Counted from the stretch's first letter, positions 43,230-54,129 are shown. The stretch: 64,000 nucleotides of DNA from Aplysia californica (GCF_000002075.1 NW_004797548.1:268085-332084), one strand, 5' to 3'. Translations and numbers: made by a program. Notes: generated by a model from the sequence alone, not told the origin.

Positions 43230-43660
43230 TCTTCACTACTCCACAAAAACAACAAAGTGAATTTTGATATTTGACCATTTCTGGAATATTTTATGTGAAT
43301 TTGAAGAATTTTTGAGTTTTGTTCGACTGAAATGTTGATTAAAAAATCTCCACCCCCAAGGGCAATGTTAAATCATGAGCCATTTTTTGAACACAATATA
43401 TAATTATTGCTATTTCATACAGTTTTGCATCTTTGTCAGTAAGTGCCCAAGTTCCCTCTTGTTCCAAACTGGCAAAATAAAATGAAGGCAAAGTCACCGA
43501 TTGGCGTATTTTGCTAGTTTAATTGTCCTAAAAATGAAATGAACAACGCTGTCAGCGGGACACAAGGAATTCCCCTGGCCACGAGTTCATGACCCCGCGA
43601 CCGGGTCAGATTACAAGACGCGACGCGCTGGCTGCCTGCGAAATAAAGTACAGTATTCTA
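43230..43660. other. Unassigned intron sequence
   Basis: No recognised feature. Confidence 0.4.
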
Positions 43661-43664
43661 ACAG

Positions 43665-43925
43665 CCGTGCTGGGTTTATCTATATAAGAAAAAAACATTT
43701 GACGGCGATGTGAATAGTAGAACTTATGTCTGGTCTTATCGTATATAAGAAAAAACAATTCGACGGCGCTTCGATTAGAGGAAGTTAGATCTCGGCTTAT
43801 CGCATATAAGAAAAAACATTCGACGGCGCTATGAATAGTTAGTGAATGTTGAATAGTGGAAGTTAGGTCTGGGCCTATCATAAAGAAAAAAATAACAACA
43901 TTTGAAAGAGGTATTCGAATAACAT
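43665..43925. repeat. Minisatellite, about four units of 61-70 bp
   Basis: Units centred on TATATAAGAAAAAACATTCG, then ACGGCGCT..GAATAG and GGAAGTTAGGTCTGG recur near 43,680, 43,740, 43,803 and 43,880. The units are diverged, the last most. Confidence 0.8.
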
Positions 43926-44029
43926 GAATAGTGAAGTCATGCTTCGGAGCTTCGATGAATTTTTGTTTCCTCAAAATCGCACAGCACTATTTGTTAAGGC
44001 AGATAGGGGGAAATAAGTCTCTACTCCAC

Positions 44030-44215
44030 GCGGACATCGCTTGTTTTCCCCCTTGTACTCATTGGACATGGCTGGTTCTCCCCTTGTGCACATTTTTTTC
44101 TCACGGGCATTGAGACGTACTGTGATGGTTTTTCGGTTTTTCCAAATGGTAAAAACATGGGGCTTGGTCAAGACTAACACTTGCTGCGTTGGACATCGCT
44201 GGTTTTCCCCTTGCA
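44030..44215. repeat. Short repeated block, three copies
   Basis: GGACATCGCTGGTTTTCCCC or a near match occurs at about 44,032, 44,069 and 44,192. Function unknown. Confidence 0.6.
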
Positions 44216-44230
44216 CCCTTCATAATACAT

Positions 44231-44252
44231 TATATATATATATATATATACA
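44231..44252. repeat. (TA)n microsatellite
   Basis: A pure alternating TA run. Another lies at 47,378-47,401. Confidence 0.9.
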
Positions 44253-44572
44253 CACACTAACTGGGTACCCATGGGATGAATGGACTCAAAAGAATTGATT
44301 GTCAAGTCTTTGTGGAAGCAGTGCGCACAGCCTGTGAACAGATGCCTCACTTGCTTACAATGGAGTTTTAAAAGACGATCTTTCCCAAGATTAGATCTAA
44401 ACGAAATAAATGAAAAACTAAAAATCAAACTACAGTGCCTTCAGACTCTTTAATATAAATGTGCACCCTTAATATGATTCAGAAGCATCCTTAATTTTTT
44501 TTTTCAAATGTGAAAGTTTAGTGGTTCGGAAGTTTTAGGCGGCCAAAGTGACGAACTTTCTCATTTATTTAG

Positions 44573-44815
44573 TGACTCTCGTGGTCTAGATGTTAGTGTC
44601 CTGATTTCATTAATGGGTCCCCGGTTCTAAACCGGACAGAGGCGGAAAATTTTCTTCCCTAAAAATTATACTGTAGTCTGCTTTCGTCTCCACTTTCTGC
44701 TCCCCCCCCCCCCCCCCCCCCACCCCCGCCTCTTGGCTCCGGGGTCTTTCTGTAGCCTTTCTACTGCTACTCCTTCTTACTGCTGTCTTTGCAGCCACAC
44801 CCCTGATCTTATGGT
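44573..44815 (+). mobile_element. tRNA-derived SINE family 3, copy 1
   Basis: Head CTCTCGTGGTCTAGATGTTA (A-box region) and CCCCGGTTCTAAACCGG (B box), then GGCGGAAAATTTTCTTCC and an AAATTAT block. The same head and following block appear at 46,877-47,062 on the other strand. A poly(C) run (44,702-44,721) lies in its 3' part. Confidence 0.65.
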
Positions 44816-44847
44816 AGGTCAGACAACTAGCCTTCTCTGATAAGGGT

Positions 44848-45244
44848 AAAAAATCTCTGAGGTCCTATGTGCAAGTTGCACACATTAACTCTATATCTCT
44901 GAGGGAGATAGACCCATTATCCAGGGGCCCTTTATTTTTGGTACTAAATCTAGAAAAGACAAAAACCTCACTTAACTAGTCATTACATCAAAAGAACTGA
45001 ACCTATTTTGATAGTTCATCTTATGAATAAAATCCCCATAAAAGATACCTATTTTCAGCATTTGCCGAAAAGTAATTCAATGTCGAAGTCGCCCTAAAGG
45101 GATGAGCCCGAGCTGCTGTCAGTGACTCACAAGCACAGCGTTTTAAATTTTTTCCGGGTGGCAGCCAAAGACTATTCATGCAGTTTGGGACCACCAAGTG
45201 ATCTTTGACATGCGCAACTTGCACACGAGACCTTCGAGATTTTT
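44848..45244. mobile_element. 397-bp TIR element (MITE-like)
   Basis: The left end (AAATCTCTGAGG, then TGTGCAAGTTGCACA) and right end (TGCGCAACTTGCACA, then CTTCGAGATTT) are imperfect inverted repeats of about 36 bp. No coding frame inside. The target duplication is unclear. Confidence 0.55.
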
Positions 45245-45249
45245 CACTT

Positions 45250-45898
45250 TTCCTGAATTAGGGACTCCTAGAGCCAAAAACCGGGACATTTGATCCAAAA
45301 AAAGGGAAAGCACAAAACGAAACAAAAAGATTGCCACTTAATTCACTTGTCTTGGACGCTTTCTTCTTTTCATTACCGGTATATCCACTGGCAGCACGCT
45401 TCATTATGGATAACAATCCTTCTTTAAAAAAAATGTCGAAAATAATCAAGAAATTAGCAGAAATAATCTAGGTCTAGATCTTATTCTATATCTTAGGAAA
45501 GCTGGTTGTTGATGCGTCGCATGCGGTCCAAATCACAAAGATACTATGCTGTATGAAGTTAAGATAGAAAGTCAGATAAAGAAACAATATTGATGCCGAA
45601 TTGAAAAAGACCCCCCAAAAAAGTCAAGGCCGAATCGAAAAACACCGTGTCGCCACATAAGAATAGCGTGGAAGGTCAAAATTTGTCCCAAGTAGGCTAT
45701 CCGTACTCTTCGGGCAACTCAACAGGAAGCAGGGTTTATTGATTTTTTAGGCGAAATAAAAACTATGCTCAATCCCCGCACAGAAACGAAATAATTACGG
45801 GATAATTTTGCAGCCGTCTTGAGATCGACAGAAACCGGGAAGAAGCGTAGCAAAAACAAGACACCGGGACAAGGCCTCGAAATCGGTGAAAAAACGGC
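45250..45898. other. Unassigned intron sequence
   Basis: No recognised feature. Confidence 0.4.
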
Positions 45899-45921
45899 TT
45901 GTCCTGAGAAAACCAGGACAA

Positions 45922-46867
45922 GTATCGGTATAGTATAGGGTTTTACGGCGCTCGCAACTGCGTACGGTCATATGAGCGTGCGAAACACAAGTTGTTCAAA
46001 AGTTCACTGCACGATTGGTTAACTATTAGACTTTAAAAGGCTAAAATATTAAAATTCAGTGTAAATATATTTGCGATTTAAAACAACTCTTATAAGTAAC
46101 AATAACAATTTTAAATAGTACGATTTCACTTTACAATTTGCCATAAAGGCCAATGGCCTTCATAAAATTCAAAATTTTGCTGGGACCAACGACGGAAAAA
46201 ATGTCTTGCAATTTCTTGCATTTATAATATTTCCTTTGGATCTCTGCAAAGTCTAGACATTCGGTTAAGATGTGTCTAATGGTAAAATCTGTGTCGGATA
46301 CGGCTTCTCATCTCCCTGTAGGAGGTATTTGTGGGTCAGGGCCGTGTTTGCGGTGCGCAATCGATTAAAAATGACTTCGTCTCTTCTGGAGAGGTCCGAA
46401 GGATTTCGCTGTTCCAGTTTGGGTTTTATAACATATAGTTTATTGTTTTTCTGCTTTTCCCAGTGGTTTTCCCACAGACTGGAGGTGTACTTTTTGACTT
46501 TATTTCTAAAGTCAGTCTGAGGGAGAGTGTTTGTCGTTGATCCCAGCAGAAGGGATGAGGCTTTCTTCGCCAGGTCGTCTACCTGCTTGTTTCCTCGGAT
46601 GCCCGCATGGCTAGGTATCCATGCGAACATGATGTCTTTTCCTGTTTCGGATAGTGTATGAATTTTCTGTTGTAGCCTAACTACTTTTGGATGTAAGAGT
46701 GTGTAGTTTGTGAGTGAGGTGATGCAAGACAGAGAGTCAGAAAGGATAAGGAAAGATTTGTTTGGAGAGTACTCTACGGAGTCCAGTGCCATGTCAATGG
46801 CAGTGGCCTCCACAGAGAAAATGGAGGCTTCAGGATGGAGTCTCCTCTGGTGTGTACTGTAGGAAGA
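45922..46867 (-). mobile_element. 5'-truncated LINE-M tail (RNase H and 3' UTR)
   Basis: Flanked by CAGGACAA at 45,914-45,921 and 46,868-46,875 (8-bp target duplication). The minus-strand frame starts MEATAIDMALDS and has LSDSLSCITSL, FAWIPSHAGIRGNKQVDDLA and LSRRDEVIFNRLR, losing frame at KPYPTQ. Unlike the 9.2-kb copy it keeps the segment between LSDS and HPKVVRLQQ. The 3' UTR ends in the hairpin and GTAAAACCCTATACTATACC. A 9-bp perfect hairpin (CTTGTCCTG/CAGGACAAG, 45,900-45,922) sits at the insertion site. Confidence 0.8.
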
Positions 46868-46876
46868 CAGGACAAA

Positions 46877-47062
46877 TAAGAAGGCCTGCGAGGGGGCAAA
46901 AAGTCAAGAGGAAAGCATACGACAGAACATTGTTAGAGAGCAGGAAAAGATGTGAAAGATAATTTTAGAGAAGAAAATTTTCCGTCGTTATCCAGATTCA
47001 AACCTGTGATCTACACAATGAGAGGCAGACACCTGAACCTCTAGACTACGAGAGTACCCTGA
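46877..47062 (-). mobile_element. tRNA-derived SINE family 3, copy 2
   Basis: Minus-strand head CTCTCGTAGTCTAGAGGTTC and CACAGGTTTGAATCTGG, then ACGGAAAATTTTCTTCTC. Shares head and following block with 44,573-44,815. Abuts the right duplication of the LINE tail at 46,875. Confidence 0.65.
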
Positions 47063-47065
47063 AAA

Positions 47066-47150
47066 TGTTTAATGTGTTCAGCATGCTCATATGACCTTTA
47101 TGAGTTGAGAGCGCTGTAAAACACTTACCAAAACAAAAAAACAACACAAA
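47066..47150 (+). mobile_element. Hairpin 3' module, plus strand
   Basis: CATGCTCATATGACCTTTAT, then GAGAGCGCTGTAAAACACTT and an A/C-rich tail. Same 3' module as LINE-M, in the opposite orientation to the other copies here. The stem is imperfect. The 5' part is not recognised. Confidence 0.5.
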
Positions 47151-47509
47151 CAACAAAGGATGTGTCAAGCACATCTCTCGATCCCCAATGCTTTTGGGAC
47201 ATCCATATATCTGCAAAGTATTTGCTCATTTTTAGTTGTTTTTTTAAATTATGTTCAGATACCCAACTTAATTCTTGCTCCACCGTACTCGAAACAAAAA
47301 ATATTACCATTGCCAAGAGAAAAAATCCACGTAAATCAAAAAAATGTATTTTACAACCCCTCAGCGTATATAATATATTACATATATATATATATATATA
47401 TGCAAAAAAAGAAATATCATACCCATGCAACAAGACGAGAGGGGTAGGCTGTAGGAATTGGTGGGAGGAAAACCAAAAGACAGTCTGTGAAGCACAAAGA
47501 AAAAAATAC

Positions 47510-47695
47510 CTGGGTTGTACAACTTTGCCCCAGAGTCTACAGGTGGTGGTCCAGTAAAGCTCCCCTTGCTCATGGCCTGCTGTCGTTGGGACGAGTAGCG
47601 TTTTGACACCGTTGTGCCACCTGATGCTGTCGCTCCAGGGTCACCGGCCACTTGACTTGATAGACCTTGACCATGTCCACTCTGTGTTTGTGTCA
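47510..47695 (-). CDS. CASC3: CASC3 coding exon with the KRYSSQRQ block
   Basis: A 186-bp exon entered in phase 1 after a CCCAG acceptor and left in phase 1 at a CCCAG|GTATT donor. It encodes about 62 residues starting TQTQSGHGQG, then SKRYSSQRQQAMSKGSF, and ends KLYNP plus one base of a glycine codon. The KRYSSQRQ block matches the one I recall upstream of the Pro-rich tail of vertebrate CASC3 and is the strongest sign of identity. The composition (Gly, Ser, Gln, no hydrophobic core) indicates a disordered region. The frame joins exactly to the exon at 42.2 kb. No upstream exon was found between here and 64 kb. Confidence 0.82.
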
Positions 47696-47699
47696 CTGG

Positions 47700-49240
47700 G
47701 TAGGTCAAACACACACAATAAAAGGGAGAACATTCAATGAATACTGAGGGCTCAATGTTCTGTTAGGTCTTTTTTTTTACACAGCTCAAGACCACACACA
47801 AATATTTGGGGTCAGACAATGTTTCTAGGATTTTAAGAAACCTCCCTTGACAATTACGTGGTGTGAGCAAATTATAATTCTAAAAAAGATTTTGTGGATT
47901 TTTTTTTTCATTTCCCCAAAAGGTTTATTTCATTACTGTAAGTTAAGGGGTAAAAACTCAAAAAAAACCCATAAAAGCTAATGCAAAGAAATATCTAGGC
48001 TAAATGCACCATGCAATTTTAAATAAAATGTTGAAAAAAAAAATAATTTCCATGATTTTTTTAAAAACAAAATTTTTTACTTTTGACTATTTTCATTACA
48101 GTCAAACCTTTGATATATTCCTCTTAAATTAACTGTATAAAACGGAAACCTGTCCAACGCAGAAACGGAAAGAAACATTCTCTCCCTTACGAGGATTTCA
48201 CCTAAGACGGAAAATGCTTTGTCACCTCAGCCCTGATTTGAAACAAAACTGGCAAGTTTTATTTCGCCGGCTCAAGATTTAAATTTAACGCCACTGCCAC
48301 GCCACAGGGCCAGGAAGGGGAGTAGGGGTGCAATTTGGGGGTAGATGTTACCCCATCATGTGAGCCCTGAGCGATGCAGATGGTCAGGGTAGTGTAGGTG
48401 GGAAATCTCACAACTGCCCGTGAAAGTGCTTAAGCAGCGAACCACTACGAAGAACGTTCCTGGGTAGCCAGAAGTGTGAAATTAGATCGACCAAGGCCTG
48501 CCACTCTGATTGTACGGCCAGCCGTGAAAAGAGCTCCTCGAATCGTTGTTACAAGATGGCAGTGAGGGGTGGCATTGGTTGACTGAGCTTGTTACACCGA
48601 TCGGTCGGTGGGGCTAAAGGTGGAAGCAAAGGAGATGTTCAAACGTTTCTGTTTTTAATAGGTCAAACAGTGGTCCTATGAAAGGCAAGCACTGGTGGTA
48701 ATTGGACAAGTAAGACTGACGCATGTCATTATCAGACAGGATAACAATTGAAAGGTGTGAAGTTTTGACCACAGTTCGCCGATCGGACAAGCGATCCTTG
48801 ATCCCACCGGCTGGGCCTCTGAAAACCCCCTTCATCTCCCCCTAAATTCCCCTGTCTAAGACATAATTTTTTTCTGGCTCCCTAGCGATTCCGTCTTACA
48901 CAGGTTCGACTGTACTTAGTCATCTAAAAGTAACGAAATTAATGTAGACAACTTAAAGAAAAGCTGGCGCAGTTGTGTTTTTTTTTTGTGTGTGCTGGTT
49001 ACAAACATGTAACTATTTAATAGAGATGGTATGAATAGTTTTTTAGATTTTGGCTCCAGAAAATAATCTTTCCATTTGTTTCTCTTTGATTTGCCATTTC
49101 CATGATAATGTAGCTATACATTTTTCCACAAAACAAAATATTTTCATCTTTGAAAGGAATTCTTTAAGAAAATGAGATGATGATGCATGCTATGCTAAGA
49201 AAAAGTAACACAATAATCCAAATTTGCACACTAAGAAAGT
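47700..49240. other. CASC3 intron, unassigned
   Basis: No exon of the CASC3 core domain was found. A 73-codon minus frame at 48,614-48,835 has no recognisable domain. Confidence 0.4.
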
Positions 49241-49248
49241 GTGCATGA

Positions 49249-50517
49249 ATGAGGCACATCCACATGCTTCATTGTCTAAACTGGATAAAGGTTGGAACAG
49301 TGGAAACATTGTGTCAGCTATTCGTCAACTGTTTGCTCCACAACAGGACACCAGATATTGAACTTTGTATCGTCTTTGACAGCTATGAAATGATAACTAT
49401 CAAAGCACCTGAGCAAAAGAGAAGGAAAACTGCGTACACACCACATTCAGTCATTGATCTTCTTCACACCACAAATCTGTAGACTGACAAAGATTCGTTC
49501 CTTACCCATCTTCAGAATAAACAAACATTGGTGCGACTCTTTGTGACATCATTAGAAAAAGAGGACATTTGAGTTGCTCATGCCAAAGAAGAAGGGGATG
49601 TGGACAAACCCATTGAGAGCAAAGTGTTACAGTTTGTAGCTGAAAGTTTACCCGTGGTTGTCTTGGCTAATGATACAGATATACTGGTAATGCTTCTGTA
49701 TGATGTGAACAAGGACATGAAAGTCTACATCTGAAGCGAAGTAACGTCCAAATAATTTCTATTCAAGCAGCTAAAATGACCATAGGTGAGTACATGTGCT
49801 GTTGCATCCTGGTTGCAAATGCCGTGTCAGGATGTGACACAGCGCCTGCTGTCTTAGGCATTGATAAGCTAAAGGCTTTCAAGCAGTTGCAAAAGTCCGA
49901 GCATTGGCATCAGAAGACCACTATTTTTGGACAAACAGATGCCGACGTAACTGACATCACAGACATAGGAGTCAAGTTCTTGTCATTCCTTTACTGCAGT
50001 GGAATGCAAAACCTGAGCCTTACTGATCTTCGATATCAACAATTCATCTCCCCAAAGTACGAGCCACTTGAACGGATGGCTCCTGCAGAGAGAGCCGCAC
50101 AGTCCCATGCCCTTAGAGTGCATCACCAGGTTAGTGCATGGCTTAATCTGCGCACTGTCTATGACTTTGTTGATTACAGCTTTATAGTGAGTGACAACAT
50201 TGTGAGTCCAGTGATAACTGACAATGCTCCGGCCCCAGATGAACTGCTACGTGAAATCCGCTGTTCATGTAATAGTAGCACTCAACTATGCAAATCCTGT
50301 ACTTGCTGCAAGTACAACATCCCTTGCAGTATACATTGTCATTGCAAAGGACAGTATGAAAATGCTTCAGAAACAGATACAATTTAAATTGGATCTAGGG
50401 AAAGAACTGCCGAGCTCAGTATCTCCTAGTTTACACATTGAGTGCCTGGCCCACGACGCAAATGGAGTGGAAGGGGACCAGCTCTCTACAAATCTACGCA
50501 AACAGACTTCTTCTTAA
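49249..50517 (+). pseudogene. XPG/PIN-type nuclease with Cys-rich finger, Academ-like fossil
   Basis: Plus-strand frames with stops between them. First part: RHIHMLHCLNWIKVG, IELCIVFDSYEM. Middle: ESLPVVVLANDTDILVMLLY. Then a 203-codon frame with CILVANAVSGCDTAPAVLGI, FLYCSG and a Cys cluster CSCNSSTQLCKSCTCCKY followed by IPCSIHCHCKG. The VVFDxY, DDTDxLVxLLY and HAxxGCDTT...G motifs mark a FEN1/XPG-type nuclease family of transposon origin. A nuclease followed by an eight-Cys finger is the layout described for Academ transposases. Identification is by motif only; no termini were found. Confidence 0.5.
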
Positions 50518-50519
50518 GT

Positions 50520-51300
50520 TCCCGAACTAGGTCGTAACAAGAATATGAAGGACTCTATAGCTCTTCAGAGCAACCAATCTAGAAGAAAAAAACTCATACA
50601 TAACAAAAGTCATACACTTATGGCCATAACTCAAAACAATCGGTTAGAAATGGAATGGGGGAGTTCCAAATGTGAAATCACGAAAAGGTCTTATTTCGCC
50701 CTCACATAACTATTTTTACTTATCTTCCCATGTTTACCAACGAATTTTCATAAAGCTTGGCATACAAAAGCCGAGCTGCATGCTATGCCCAAACATGGAT
50801 TTATTTTTTCGAGGTTTATATAACCACACCATATCTTTTTTGTTTTTAAAAGTTTAACATTATTATTCAGTCATGTGTTTACCACCAATAGGTAACTTAA
50901 ATGTAAGTTAATTGCATAAACAACATTAATTCTGTGTTTTTCTTGTTGAGACGTTGAATTTGATACCAAACACGAGCACATTTGAGTTATTTTTTTAAAA
51001 TGACCTTGACCTTTGATTCTCTTTAAATGCTAATTAAATGATAACTATTGAGTCAACTTTAAAAGTAGAAGTATATTTATGTTTCATTTGATTATCTCTT
51101 TCATACTGAACACATATGACATCTTTTAACAAATTCGAAAATTGACCTTTTTGACTTTTATTAGGTTAAAATTAAGCCTGTTCCCCAAGGGCGATTTTGG
51201 TTGCATTTTTTTGGGTAGTACTTAACAGCTCAAAGTTCAAGTTGGCGCAAAAAACTGGTTGTTATCTTTCATGTCCGGGTTTGGTGTCAATTTTTACTGG
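50520..51300. other. Unassigned AT-rich sequence
   Basis: May be the trailing part of the preceding element. No domain recognised. Confidence 0.35.
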
Positions 51301-51304
51301 CCTA

Positions 51305-51425
51305 TTTCAGGATGCCCAGTCTCGCCCCAACAAGGACAAAGGTGCATCTCAGCATTACGACAGGCTACGGCCAAACTTTTAACACTTGAAGCCATGAAGA
51401 AGATTCAACACATACATCAAGGGCC
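51305..51425 (-). pseudogene. LINE-M ORF1 zinc-knuckle fossil
   Basis: About 115 bp align with the knuckle region of LINE-M ORF1 (shared CAGGATGCCC, CAACAAGGACA, AACACTTGAA). Many differences, no usable frame. A very old fragment. Confidence 0.5.
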
Positions 51426-51448
51426 AAATTGTTGTTATTGTTATTGTT

Positions 51449-53150
51449 TCAGGAAGCAACATCCCAGCATTCCGGACATGTCCATTGATGCTCCATTGCT
51501 CTCTCCAAAATGTCCCAGAGGGTCTTTCCACTGATTGTGCCAGTGCATATCTGGTTGAACGTTCTTCTGTTCTTTCCTGCAAGGAGGCCAGATTTTCCGC
51601 TTCCTTTTTGTATTCCCAAAAGCATCATCCTTTCCACAGCAGTACTGGCCTCTGCCTCCCTATCTTCCTCCTCAATCAGCTGGCGAGAGAGACATTTCAG
51701 GATCTCGCCTGTCTGGTTGAAACGTGCTGTCAACTGAGATGGAGCCAGCCAGTCTGTCCACCTTTTCATTTCCCTTAACGCCTGCATGGCTAGGGCAGAA
51801 AATCCATGTGAGCGATCGTATGGGCGTTGCTTCGATGACTTGAATCCATTCTGTTCTCAGGAAACCTTTTTCCATCCCTCTGAGGGTACACACGGAATCA
51901 GTGATGAGAACAGCATGGGTTGTGTAGGGGCGATCTTGGGTCATCCATTCAAGTGCTTTCGTGAAGGCTTCAATTTCCATTCGCATACTTGATGTAGCCG
52001 TCTGCAGGCTCCAGACGCACTGTGGTTGATTTTATTGTTGGCGAATGCAACAAATCCCCATCCACTTCGCTGAATATCTCTTTTCACTGAACCATCTGTA
52101 TAAATGTGTCTTGAAGTCCAAACCCTCGTCCACACCGTGGGAGATGGAAACAGGACAAAGTAGGGGATAGCTGGGTCTGGGTGAAGTACAGTGTGACTTT
52201 ATCTAGCATATGCGTTTGTTGCGGCCGTGACCCGGGAATCGCGGTCGTGATTTTTGCAGTTTTCAAAAAAGACAAAACAACAAAGCTACTTCATAACACA
52301 TTAGACACGTATCTTGATAAGTTTTAAGATGTCCGTGTGTATCTATTTTCAAGCGAAGAATATAAGTACATTACATACTATTTATATTGCTGTCTGCTGT
52401 CTTTTATTTTCCCCTCTTTTTAGTGTTTTAATTTGTTGGTGTGTCAATTTTTCTAAAAATAGTTCTGATGATTTGTCAGGTTCTTTTTGTGTGTGTGTTT
52501 ATACAGCGTAATGTCATTTAATTTAATGCTATTCCTACTCTTTTAAAAATATAAATGTGTTATGTTAGAGCGCGTCTCTACCAAAACCAAACACTGACAC
52601 TGGCAGGCCCCTTGTGTGTGATTCCATAATCATCCTGTAATATCCTGTAGGCCTACTTTCTCTTAAATTACACACATTTAGGGTTTAAAACAGACAATCT
52701 TCAAATAGGTGGACACGCGCCCTTATTTGTTAATTTTTTGGGCTATTTATCCGTGTTGTTCTAATTTTGACTTCATTCTATTGTGAAATCTTTATTATTC
52801 ACGTTTTTACCCAGTGGATGACTACAAATACAAATTATGAATGATATTCTGGATGCTTCAAACAGAGCACAAGAAATTCTAGTGCTTTAGATTGTTACCT
52901 CTATCAACATATTGCTATTACTATTACGTTGTCAGAGAGTTGAAAGCTTAAAAATTAATGGCAACTATTTTTGGCAACTTTTGCCACTTTTTGTGGCAAC
53001 TTTGGAACCAAAAAATGGCAACAAACGCAGATGCTAGCTTTATGTCACTGAGGCGTTACGCTAGCCGAGAAGGCCGACCCGGGTCACCCTGAAACATTGC
53101 AGGCCAACGGGGCTTGGGTGAAACTACGACAGGCTTAGCAGGCCGGCGGT
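51449..53150 (-). pseudogene. RNase H region of another LINE, split by a MITE
   Basis: Minus-strand pieces HIYTDGSVKRDIQRSGWGFV, then MRMEIEAFTKALEWM, HAVLITDSVCTLRGMEKGF, IFCPSHAGVKGNEKVDRLAG and, in another frame, WDILERAM. The TDGS, E, TDS and HAGVKGNExxDRLA motifs are the RNase H active-site set. The MITE at 52,203-53,037 lies upstream of TDGS; 53,044-53,150 continues the element. Family differs from LINE-M. Frames broken. Confidence 0.65.
52203..53037. mobile_element. MITE family with CTAGCATCTGCG termini, copy 2
   Basis: 835 bp; ends CTAGCATATGCGTTTGTTGC and the reverse complement of CTAGCATCTGCGTTTGTTGC. Flanked by CTTTAT at 52,197-52,202 and 53,038-53,043. Interior homologous to 4,098-4,922. 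Inserted in a LINE RNase H region. Confidence 0.82.
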
Positions 53151-53274
53151 GGATATTAATATTGCTCAAGAAAATAAAAGGAGACACAAACGGACTGATC
53201 ACAACGGAAAACGACCTAGCGGGGAAAACAGACAACAAACAAGAAGGAAAAAATTGGGACCTGGAACATTTGCA

Positions 53275-54045
53275 TTGAGTTTGTTATTTTTTTGCTTTTT
53301 CCAGTGGTTCTCCCTCAGACTGGAGGTGTACTTTTTGACTTTATTATTAAAGTCAGTCTGTGGGAGAGTGTTGTTCGTTGATCCCAAAAGAAGGGATGAG
53401 GCTTTCTTCGCCAGGTCGTCTACCTGCTCGTTTCCTCGGATGCCCACATGGCTAGGTATCCATGCGAACATGATATTTTTTCCTGTTTCAGATATGGTGT
53501 GAATTTTCTGTTGTAGCCTAACTATTTTTGGGTGTAGGAGTGTGTAGTTTGTGAGTGAGGTGATGCAAGACAGAGAGTCAGAAAGGATAAGGAAAGATTT
53601 GTTAGGAGAATTTTCTACGGCGTCCAGAGAAAATGGAGGCTTCAGGATGGAGTCTCCTCTCGTGTGTACTGTGTGAAGATAGGGCTGCAGCGCTCGCATT
53701 ATTGTCTTTTTTGGAGCCATCCGTGAAGATGAGCTCTGCACCGGGGTATTTATCTATTAGTTTTTTTGTATTCTACTTTAAAAGTTTTGGTGTTTGTGCT
53801 TCCTTTGTTGTGTGTGGTCAGCTGTAAGTCTATTTTTGCCTTGGTGAGGTGCCACGGAGGGAGGTCGGGGAAAAGAAATTGTTGGATGTCTTGTTAGGAA
53901 AAGGGTAAGTTTTTGAGGTCCTCAAGGATTCTGAGGCCGAAGGGTTTGATGAGTTTTTCGTTCTTTTGGAATTTGTTTATGGTTTCTGGGTTTGTTTTAA
54001 AAATGCAGTTGTGTGCTGGATTTTTTGGTGTTGAGCTCTGATTGA
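53275..54045 (-). pseudogene. LINE-M internal fragment (RNase H)
   Basis: Minus frame with LDAVENSPNKSFLILSDS, LSCITSLTNYTLLHPKIV, FAWIPSHVGIRGNEQVDDLA and KKASSLLLGS. Truncated at both ends, with a 32-bp deletion before the LDAVENS part. Upstream sequence continues to about 54,045 in LINE-M ORF2. Confidence 0.75.
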
Positions 54046-54115
54046 TTGATTGGGTAGATGTTTTACGGTACTATCGACACAAATTTTGGTCATTTAAGCG
54101 CCAACAGGTTTCACC
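54046..54115 (-). mobile_element. Hairpin 3' module, diverged copy
   Basis: Minus strand: GGCGCTTAAATGACC...TAGTACCGTAAAACATCTAC, with a tail of ATCA repeats. Lies between a LINE-M fragment and the second LINE family's tail. Confidence 0.45.
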
Positions 54116-54129
54116 GCTACAAAATCAGA

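Larger units (their letters stand above)
7093..47695 (-). other. CASC3: CASC3 (MLN51/Barentsz) locus, 3' part
   Basis: Five minus-strand exons join in compatible phases (1-1, 1-1, 1-0, 0-0, 0-stop) with AG acceptors and GT donors. Together they encode a Pro/Gln/Ser-rich C-terminal region. Two blocks match vertebrate CASC3 as I recall it: the KRYSSQRQ block in the first exon and a VYxGxxTYYxPxxQQ block followed by an RRTPQ-like stretch in the fourth. CASC3 is a core exon-junction-complex protein that clamps eIF4A3 on spliced mRNA and acts in nonsense-mediated decay and mRNA localisation. The eIF4A3-binding core is not seen here, so its exons should lie to the right of the window. The introns (about 5.2, 8.1, 5.9 and 20 kb) are packed with mobile elements, and the last one contains the assembly gap and duplicated block. 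Paralogues are unlikely because CASC3 is usually single-copy. Confidence 0.8.

Noticed and set aside
47361-47509. Extension of the CASC3 exon past 47,510
   Set aside because: The open frame continues by chance into intron AT repeats; the GTATTTTTTT donor and phase match with the next exon set the end at 47,510.
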